Source of the DNA: Acidipropionibacterium sp.
GTDB lineage: Bacteria > Actinomycetota > Actinomycetes > Propionibacteriales > Propionibacteriaceae
NCBI GenBank assembly: GCA_022647765.1
Contig: JALCLH010000016.1
Coordinates: forward strand, 1-64,000
Length of the DNA stretch: 64,000 nt
Direction: 5' to 3'
Shown: piece by piece, positions 56,436-64,000 of the stretch
Numbering within the stretch: the first letter of the stretch is position 1
Layout: each line of letters starts with the position of its first letter
Translations under genes and position numbers: made by a program
The notes under the pieces: model-generated
Seen by the model: only the letters and a program-made list of their open reading frames with translations
Told to the model about the DNA's origin: nothing
Database searches by the model: none

Positions 56436-59400
56436 TCACCGTCCCGGGATGCAGGAGGGCCCGAGCAGAGCCTTGAGGTCGGCCATCAGGGGCTGCTCGG
56501 CAGTCACCTTGAGATCGTCGGCCAGCCGGAACACCGTGGTCTGCTGCTCCTCCTTGAGCTGGAGGTGCACCTCCGATGCTCCCGGATGGCTGCGCAGCAC
56601 CGTGCGAAGGCCCTGGATCACCGAGGGGGTGCACCGCCCGGAGCGCAGCGCGATGGTCACCGGAGCATTGCCCGACTCGGTGAGATCGAGCACCGTGACC
56701 TCGGAGGCCGACATCTCGGCGGCGTCGTCGCGCTCGCGGACCCTTCCACGGACCTTGAGGATGGTGTCGAGGGCCAGCAGCGGCTCGACCCGCTGGTAGA
56801 CCTTCGGGAAGCAGGCCACGGTGATCGCGGCGTCCAGATCCTCCAGGGTCACCGAGGCCCAGATGTCGCCGTTCTTGGTGGTGCGGCGGAGGATCTGGGT
56901 CACCATGCCGGCGATCGTGAACTGCCCCTCGCGCGGCCCGTCGGGGGCCATCAGGGCGGCGATCGGGATATCCCGCTCGGCCTCCAGAGCGCTCTCCAGG
57001 CCGTGCAGCGGATGGTCGGAGACGTAGAGGCCGAGCATGTCGCGCTCGAAGGCGAGCTTGGTGCGCCGGTCCCAGTCCTCCTCGGGCACCACTCGCTCGA
57101 CGCCCAGCTGGGCCGGCTCCTCGCCGCCGCCCATCCCGAACAGGTCGTCCTGACCGTTCGCCTCGTTGCGCTTGAGGTCGATGACGGCGTCGACCGCCTG
57201 CTCGAAGACGGCCATCAGACCGCGCCGGGAGTGCCCCATGGAGTCGAAGGCGCCGGCCTTGATGAGGGACTCGATGGCCCTCTTGTTGCAGACGTCGATC
57301 GGCATGTGGTCCAGGAACTCGAAGAAGTCGTGGGCCGGGCCGTGCTCCTCGCGGGCCTTGATCATGGAGTCCACCAGGTGCTCGCCGACATTGCGGATGG
57401 CCCCCAGGCCGAACCGGATGTCCTTGCCGACGGCGGTGAAGGCCAGCGACGAGGCGTTGACATCGGGCGGCAGCACCTTGATGTGCTGGGCCCGCATGTC
57501 GGACAGGTACATCGCCATCTTGTCCTTGTCGTCGCCGACGCTGGTGAGCAGCGCGGCGCCGTACTCGGCCGGATAGTTGGCCTTGAGATAGGCCGTCCAG
57601 TAGGACACCAGGCCGTACCCGGCGGCGTGGGACTTGTTGAAGGCGTATCCGGCGAAGGGCACCATGACGTCCCAGAGCGCCTGGATCGCCTGGTCGGAAT
57701 AGCCGTTCTTGCGCATCCCGGCCTGGAAGGGCACGAAGTTCTGGTCCAGGATGTACTTCTTCTTCTTGCCCATCGCGCGGCGCAGCAGGTCGGCGCCGCC
57801 CAGGGTGTAGCCCGCCAGCTTGCGGGCGATGGACATGATCTGCTCCTGATAGACGATCAGGTGGTAGGTCGGTGCCAGGATCTCGTCCAGGGCCTCCTTG
57901 AGTTCCGGATGGATCGGGGTGAGGGGCTGGCGGCCGTTCTTGCGCTCGGCGTAGTTGATGTGGGCGTTGGCGCCCATCGGGCCGGGCCGATACAGCGCGA
58001 TGACGGCGATGATGTCGTCGAAGTTCGTGGGCCCCATCAGGCGCAGCAGGGAGCGCATCGCGGTGCCGTCGAGCTGGAAGACGCCGAGGGTGTCGCCGCG
58101 GGCCAGCAGCTCGTAGGTGTTCTTGTCGTCCAGCGGCAGGTTCTGCAGGTCCACCTCCTCGCCCCGGTTCTCAGCGATGATCTTGAGGCAGTGGTCCATG
58201 ATGCCGAGGTTCCGCAGGCCGAGGAAGTCCATCTTCATCAGCCCCATCTCCTCGAGCTGGGGATAGGCGAAGCCGGCGATGATGGTGCCGTCCTTGTCCC
58301 GCCGGTGCATCGGAACCAGGTCGAGCAGCTTGGCGCTGGACAGGATGAAGGCGCAGGCGTGGACGCCGGTGCCGCGGATCAGCCCCTCGATGCCGCGAGC
58401 GGTGTCGACGATCTTGTGGACGTCGGGGTTGTCCTGGTAGAGGTCGCGGAACTCTGCCCCCTCGGCGTAGCGGGCGTCCTTCGGGTCGAAAATCTTCGAC
58501 AGCGGGACGCCCTTGCCCATCACGTCGGGGGGCATCGCCTTGGTGATCTTGTCGCCCAGGGCGAAGGGGTAGCCGAGGATCCGGTTGGCGTCCTTGACGG
58601 CGTTCTTCGCCTTGATCTTGCCGAAGGTGTTGACCTGGCTGGTGTACTCCTTGCCGTACTTGTGGGTGACGTAGTCGATCACCTTGTCGCGCTGGCGATC
58701 GTCGAAGTCCAGGTCGATGTCGGGCGGATTGACCCGCTCCGGGTTGAGGAAGCGCTCGAACAGCAGATCGTGCTCCAGCGGGTTGATCTGGATGATGCCG
58801 GTGAGGTAGGCGACCATCGACCCGGCGGCCGAGCCGCGGCCCGGGCCGACCGGCACGCCCATCGACCGGGCGGCGTCGCAGATGTCGGAGACCACCAGGA
58901 AGTAGGAGGAGAAGCCCAGCGGCTCGATGGTCGCCAGCTCGGTCTCGACCCGCTCGAGGACCGCCTGCGGCGGGTTGTCGCCGAACTTCTCCGCCAGGCC
59001 CTTGTGCAGCTTCTTGCGCAGCCAGGACTCCTGGGTCTCCCCCTCCGGGACGTCGAACTGCGGCATCCGGTCGACATAGCTGAAGACCTCGTCGTAGGGC
59101 TCGATCATCTCGGTCAGCGCCAGCGTGTTGTCGGCCGCCTCCGGATGATCCGGGAACAGGGCCCGCATCTCCTCGGAGGTCTTGATGTAGTAGCCCGAGC
59201 CGTTGAACCGGAACCGGTTCGGATCGTCCTTGTTGCGCCCCACGCCCACGCACAGCAGCGAGTCGTGGGCGTCGGCCTGATCCTCGGTGACGTAGTGGGA
59301 GTCGTTGGTGGCCAGCAGCGGGATGTCGAGCTTCTTGGCCAGCCGCAGCAGGTCGGCGCGCACCTCCCGCTCGATCGGGACGCCGTGATCCATCAACTCG

Positions 59401-60008
59401 CAGAAGTAGTTCTCGCGCCCGAAGATCTCCTGATAGGCCCCGGCCGCCTGGCAGGCCTGGTCGAACTGGCCCAGCCGCAGCCTGGTCTGGACCTCCCCCG
59501 AGGGGCATCCGGTGGAGCCGATGACCCCCTCGGAGTACCGCTCGATGAGTTCGCGATCCATCCGCGGCTTCATGTAGTAGCCCTCGTAGGAGGCCAGGGA
59601 GGAGGCCTTGAAGAGGTTGTGCAGGCCGGTCGGATTCTTCGCCCACAGCGTCATGTGGGTGTACCGGCCGCCGCCCGAGACGTCCTTGCCGCCCTCGGTG
59701 TCCGGGTCCGCGGCGTTCCCCCGGCCCCGGCGTCCCCAGAACTCCTGCACCCGGGAGAACCGGGAGCTGGGGGCCACATAGGCCTCGATCCCGATGATCG
59801 GCTTGACCAGCGGGTTCTCGGTGCCGTCGTACTTCTTGGCGAGCTGGAAGAACTCGTAGGCGCCGAACATATTCCCGTGGTCGGTCATCGCCACCGCGGG
59901 CATGCCCTGGCGGGCCACCTCGGCGAAGAGCTTGTCGTTGCTGGCAGCCCCGTCGAGCATCGAGTACTCGGTGTGGGTGTGCAGATGGACGAAGTCGGAT
60001 CGTGCCAC
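56436..60008 (-). CDS. dnaE: DNA polymerase III alpha subunit
   Basis: Replicative polymerase of 1190 residues. An N-terminal PHP domain begins DFVHLHTHTEYSMLDGAASN with the metal-binding histidines. Catalytic acidic residues lie in PDIDLDFDDRQRDKVIDYV (near residue 430) and the later LGVFQLDGTAMRSLL region. The helix-hairpin-helix and OB domains follow. The GTG at 60008 is chosen because the family starts at RSDFVHLHTHT and GAGAGGTG lies upstream; a reading 44 codons longer is unsupported. The frame is intact over 3.5 kb. Confidence 0.96.
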   Translation of the reverse strand: MARSDFVHLHTHTEYSMLDGAASNDKLFAEVARQGMPAVAMTDHGNMFGAYEFFQLAKKYDGTENPLVKPIIGIEAYVAPSSRFSRVQEFWGRRGRGNAADPDTEGGKDVSGGGRYTHMTLWAKNPTGLHNLFKASSLASYEGYYMKPRMDRELIERYSEGVIGSTGCPSGEVQTRLRLGQFDQACQAAGAYQEIFGRENYFCELMDHGVPIEREVRADLLRLAKKLDIPLLATNDSHYVTEDQADAHDSLLCVGVGRNKDDPNRFRFNGSGYYIKTSEEMRALFPDHPEAADNTLALTEMIEPYDEVFSYVDRMPQFDVPEGETQESWLRKKLHKGLAEKFGDNPPQAVLERVETELATIEPLGFSSYFLVVSDICDAARSMGVPVGPGRGSAAGSMVAYLTGIIQINPLEHDLLFERFLNPERVNPPDIDLDFDDRQRDKVIDYVTHKYGKEYTSQVNTFGKIKAKNAVKDANRILGYPFALGDKITKAMPPDVMGKGVPLSKIFDPKDARYAEGAEFRDLYQDNPDVHKIVDTARGIEGLIRGTGVHACAFILSSAKLLDLVPMHRRDKDGTIIAGFAYPQLEEMGLMKMDFLGLRNLGIMDHCLKIIAENRGEEVDLQNLPLDDKNTYELLARGDTLGVFQLDGTAMRSLLRLMGPTNFDDIIAVIALYRPGPMGANAHINYAERKNGRQPLTPIHPELKEALDEILAPTYHLIVYQEQIMSIARKLAGYTLGGADLLRRAMGKKKKYILDQNFVPFQAGMRKNGYSDQAIQALWDVMVPFAGYAFNKSHAAGYGLVSYWTAYLKANYPAEYGAALLTSVGDDKDKMAMYLSDMRAQHIKVLPPDVNASSLAFTAVGKDIRFGLGAIRNVGEHLVDSMIKAREEHGPAHDFFEFLDHMPIDVCNKRAIESLIKAGAFDSMGHSRRGLMAVFEQAVDAVIDLKRNEANGQDDLFGMGGGEEPAQLGVERVVPEEDWDRRTKLAFERDMLGLYVSDHPLHGLESALEAERDIPIAALMAPDGPREGQFTIAGMVTQILRRTTKNGDIWASVTLEDLDAAITVACFPKVYQRVEPLLALDTILKVRGRVRERDDAAEMSASEVTVLDLTESGNAPVTIALRSGRCTPSVIQGLRTVLRSHPGASEVHLQLKEEQQTTVFRLADDLKVTAEQPLMADLKALLGPSCIPGR

Positions 60009-60111
60009 GGGTGCACCTCTCGGGTCGGGATCGGGAACACGATAGTCCCCTGCCGGAAAGGGAGTGCCGCGGCACCGGCCGCCGACCGGGGACGGACCAT
60101 ATGCTGGAACC

Positions 60112-60798
60112 ATGTCAACCCGAACGCCGAGCTCCGGCACGCCGAGCCCTCAGTCGCTGAGGCGCAGTCTGAGATCCCTGTGGTGGCTGCCGATGATCAA
60201 GGGGGTGCTGGCCGTCGCCGCGGGAGTCGTGGCGCTGGTCTGGCCCGCGCCGACGATCACCGTCCTGGTGGTGGTGCTCGGCGTCTACCTGCTGGTGGAC
60301 GCGGTGCTCAATCTGATCAACGCCCGGGCGATGTCCGGGGTGCCCGGCCGCAGCGCGATGATCCTGTTCGGGATCCTCGGACTGCTGCTCGGCGCCCTCA
60401 TGCTGTGGCATCCCGGCCCGATGATGCGGATCATCGTCACCCTCATCGGCGCCTGCGTGGTGGTGCTGGGGCTCATCCTGGTGGCAGTGGCGCTGATGCT
60501 GACGCCGCTCACCCGCCGGGCCTGGCTGGCACCGCTGGTGGCGGGGCTGGTCTGCCTGGGACTGGGCTTCGCCGGCGTCATCCACCCCGGTTTCGGCGCC
60601 CGGGCGCTGGGGATACTGATCGGCGCCGGGGTGCTCGTCTACGGGGCCGCCCACATCGGCCTGGCGATCGGGCTGCGGCGTCTCTCGGGTGTCATCGAGC
60701 GGACCGCCCCGACGGTGATCGAGGGAGAGGTGGTCCCCGACAACCCCGGCAACCAGCCCGGCGAGGTCATCGAGGGCCGGATCAGCGACGGGGACTGA
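60112..60798 (+). CDS. HdeD-like (DUF308) membrane protein
   Basis: A 228-residue protein with six predicted helices. Repeated small-residue helices such as GVLAVAAGVVALVWPAPTIT and AMILFGILGLLLGALMLWHP carry the DUF308 WP/HP turn pattern. Related proteins are linked to acid tolerance in enteric bacteria; the role here is unknown. The ATG at 60112 is preferred over a longer reading. A hydrophilic tail (residues 200-228) ends GRISDGD. A perfect hairpin follows the stop. Confidence 0.8.
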   Translation: MSTRTPSSGTPSPQSLRRSLRSLWWLPMIKGVLAVAAGVVALVWPAPTITVLVVVLGVYLLVDAVLNLINARAMSGVPGRSAMILFGILGLLLGALMLWHPGPMMRIIVTLIGACVVVLGLILVAVALMLTPLTRRAWLAPLVAGLVCLGLGFAGVIHPGFGARALGILIGAGVLVYGAAHIGLAIGLRRLSGVIERTAPTVIEGEVVPDNPGNQPGEVIEGRISDGD

Positions 60799-60820
60799 TC
60801 CCTCGCGCTGATCCCTGTGA

Positions 60821-60887
60821 AGATCACTCCCGCCTCGCCGTCCCGTAGCCCTGTTGAGGCTCGGGGACGGCGAGGCGGGAGTGATCT
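60821..60887. repeat. Perfect 24-bp inverted repeat, dispersed palindromic element (copy 1)
   Basis: Arms at 60821-60844 and 60864-60887 are exact reverse complements (inner part GGCGAGGCGGGAGTGATC), with a 19-base loop. It sits between the convergent HdeD-like gene and pgi. A near-identical hairpin occurs at 63577-63643. There is no T-run, so it is not a classic intrinsic terminator, though it could stop or stabilise transcripts from either side. Confidence 0.9.
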
Positions 60888-60919
60888 ATCACAGCCTCAG
60901 AGCCGGGTCTGCCGATTTC

Positions 60920-62546
<1,627 letters not shown>

Positions 62547-62657
62547 CAGGCTTCCTTCGTGCGGCTAGCCGCGTCGTCGATGTGGGCAGATCGTGGATGA
62601 GTGATGTCGTTGCAAGCGGTCACGTTCCTGTCAGCCTAGCCTCGGAGCCGCCGCCGG

Positions 62658-63317
62658 TCAGCGCAGAGTGCGAGTCTCCACCCGGTCGCCGCTGGCGATG
62701 ACGACGTCGGAGACCATCGATGGTGGAAACAGCCCGTGCTCCACCACGCCGACGGTGTTCGCCAGCCGGTCGGCGAGTTCGGCCGGATCGTCGAAGGGCG
62801 TCATGTAGTCGGCGATGACCCCGCCGTCGGGGCTGATCGGCACGTCGCGCAGCCGCACGCCGCCGAGCCGACGCAGAGTCGAGGCGAGCCCGAACTGGGC
62901 CAGTTCCAACGGCACCGGCGGAGTCAACCGATCCACGGCCTTGTTGCCGGAGACGACCACGACGAACCGGTCGGCGGCCGCGGCGACCGCCTTCTCGCGG
63001 GTGTGCGCGGCACCGCCGCCCTTGACCAGCCAGCCGGAATCCGCCACCTCGTCGGCGCCGTCGATGGCGATGTCGAGGTGCGCCACCCCGTCGGTGCCCG
63101 AGAAGGTGTCCACCCTCAATCCCAGCTTCCTCGCCAGGGCCGAGGTGGCGGGCGAGGTGGAGACGCAGCGCAGATTCTTCAGTCTGCGCTCGGCGAGGGC
63201 CGGCAACAGGAAGGCCACCGTCGATCCGGTGCCGAGTCCGACGCTCATCCCATCCTCGACGAACTGCGCGGAAGCCACTGCGGCCACCTGCTTGTCGTGG
63301 GCGAAGGGGTCGGTCAT
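62658..63317 (-). CDS. rpiA: Ribose-5-phosphate isomerase A
   Basis: Pentose phosphate enzyme of 219 residues interconverting ribose 5-phosphate and ribulose 5-phosphate. MSVGLGTGSTVAFLLPALAE, DIAIDGADEVADSGWLVKGG and the GGAAHTREKAVAAAADRFV catalytic stretch are conserved. The ATG at 63317 has AGGAGAAG upstream; a longer reading adds 19 unsupported residues. It is followed by pgi on the same strand, 111 bp on. Confidence 0.94.
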   Translation of the reverse strand: MTDPFAHDKQVAAVASAQFVEDGMSVGLGTGSTVAFLLPALAERRLKNLRCVSTSPATSALARKLGLRVDTFSGTDGVAHLDIAIDGADEVADSGWLVKGGGAAHTREKAVAAAADRFVVVVSGNKAVDRLTPPVPLELAQFGLASTLRRLGGVRLRDVPISPDGGVIADYMTPFDDPAELADRLANTVGVVEHGLFPPSMVSDVVIASGDRVETRTLR

Positions 63318-63576
63318 GAGTGCTTCTCCTGTGTGAAAGCTACGGGTGTCGAGGATCATCGGCTGCTCTGCCACCGGGACGCCGGCCGCCGGAATCGCGA
63401 GGTCGTCCTCGCGCAGCCGACCCGCCGCCGTCCACCTTGTCAGGCCCGGACAGGAGCCGCTCGCCCACTCTACCCTGGGAACTCACTCGACGATCGTTCA
63501 TGGCCGATGCGGTCTGGATTGTTGACGCGCCGGGTCCTTTGTCGAAGGTGGTGGTTCCCGAGATCGGCACCTGTGG
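63318..63576. other. Gene-free region upstream of rpiA
   Basis: With the adjoining hairpin this makes 364 bp without a gene. I see no coding sequence, tRNA or riboswitch fold. On the minus strand a TAGAGT box about 150 bp upstream of rpiA could be a -10 element, but no good -35 accompanies it. Confidence 0.4.
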
Positions 63577-63643
63577 AGATCACTCCCGCCTCGCCGTCCC
63601 GTGACCCTGTCAGGGCTTCAGGACGGCGAGGCGGGAGTGATCT
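63577..63643. repeat. Perfect 23-bp inverted repeat, dispersed palindromic element (copy 2)
   Basis: Arms at 63577-63600 and 63621-63643 share the sequence of the hairpin at 60821-60887; only the loop and one stem-base position differ. It lies beyond the gltD stop (minus strand) and upstream of rpiA. Two copies within 2.8 kb with identical stems and different loops mark a dispersed intergenic repeat family. Confidence 0.9.
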
Positions 63644-63681
63644 CCTTGCGCTTCGCGGGGTCAGCGGGCCAGGCCGGCCGA

Positions 63682-64000
63682 TCAGACCATCAGCTGCCGG
63701 GTCGACGGATCGATCGGCCTGGGCAGCACCGACCGGGTACCGGACAGGTAGGCGTCCACCCCGTTGGCCGCCGAGCGGCCCTCGGCGATCGCCCAGACGA
63801 TGAGCGATTGGCCGCGCCCGGCGTCGCCGCAGGCGAAGACTCCCGGCACCGAGGTGGAGAAGTCCTTGTGGCGCACGATATTGCCGCGGGCGTCCAGGTC
63901 CAGCCCGAGCTCTTCGACCAGGCCCTTCTGCTGGGGCCCGGTGAAGCCCATCGCCAGAACGACCAGCTGGGCGGGCAGCTCACGCTCGGTGCCGGGCACC
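63682..64000 (-). CDS. gltD: Glutamate synthase small subunit, 3' end only
   Basis: The C-terminal 105 or so residues of an FAD/NADPH oxidoreductase; the gene continues beyond the window. LPAQLVVLAMGFTGPQQKGL and GVFACGDAGRGQSLIVWAIA with the following EGRSAANGVDAYL are the closing motifs of GltD, which passes electrons from NADPH to the large subunit for glutamate synthesis. The stop is at 63682. Confidence 0.9.
   Translation of the reverse strand, partial: VPGTERELPAQLVVLAMGFTGPQQKGLVEELGLDLDARGNIVRHKDFSTSVPGVFACGDAGRGQSLIVWAIAEGRSAANGVDAYLSGTRSVLPRPIDPSTRQLMV

Noticed and set aside
56247..60848. 1533-codon open frame on the plus strand
   Set aside because: It is antisense to dnaE over nearly its whole length and has shadow-type composition (Gly/Arg/Val/His-rich, no domain). 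Such frames are normal in high-GC DNA.
60821..60887. Intrinsic terminator for pgi or the HdeD-like gene
   Set aside because: The stem is strong but no T-run follows on either strand, and the same stem recurs elsewhere, so it is reported as a repeat.

Overview
The window is high-GC actinobacterial DNA. Gene content and order point to the Propionibacteriaceae, most likely Acidipropionibacterium or a close relative. The signs are the yebC-ruvCAB-yajC-secDF-apt-relA-hisS neighbourhood, nitrate respiration genes, a giant 2-hydroxyacyl-CoA dehydratase activase-like protein and a B12 adenosyltransferase. The genus is an inference from content, not a database result.

Layout. 1-7.9 kb: a glycosyltransferase-like gene and a TetR regulator (minus), divergent from a 1454-residue activase-like protein, then a cation-efflux transporter and an acetyltransferase. 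7.9-12.5 kb: a mobile patch with a decayed HNH endonuclease gene, a complete IS1595-family element with an 8-bp target duplication, a small membrane protein and an IS1380-family transposase next to hisS. 12.6-29.6 kb: core genes hisS, an MBL hydrolase, a DUF349 protein, thrC, relA, a potassium channel, apt, secF, secD, yajC, ruvB, ruvA, ruvC, yebC and hisA. A three-copy 139-bp tandem repeat lies between thrC and relA. 29.6-51.9 kb: a molybdenum/nitrate block. 51.9-64 kb: hisHBCD, a DUF2567-like membrane protein, dnaE, an HdeD-like protein, pgi, rpiA and the 3' end of gltD.

How the genes work together. The 22-kb block carries a respiratory nitrate reductase with its transporter (narK-narGHJI). 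It runs without clear breaks through a regulator into molybdopterin synthesis (moaA, moaD, moaE, moeA, moaC). The block also holds mobA, two MogA/MoaB-like genes, molybdate uptake (modA and a fused modBC), a Mop-domain regulator, a cysteine-rich regulator with a cobalamin adenosyltransferase, and hcp-hcr for reactive nitrogen species. It is a nearly self-contained module for building and running a molybdoenzyme. It sits exactly between hisH and hisA, which are adjacent in many actinobacterial histidine operons, so it looks like an insertion into that operon.

A technical point shapes the annotation. Fourteen otherwise well-conserved genes, including essential ones (hisS, secF, ruvA, pgi), are broken by single-base indels, mostly one extra base in a short homopolymer. 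Correcting them restores ordinary family lengths, so I annotate the full spans and flag each site. Most are probably assembly errors, but the nar-moa region carries more than its share. No tRNA, rRNA or CRISPR array was seen.
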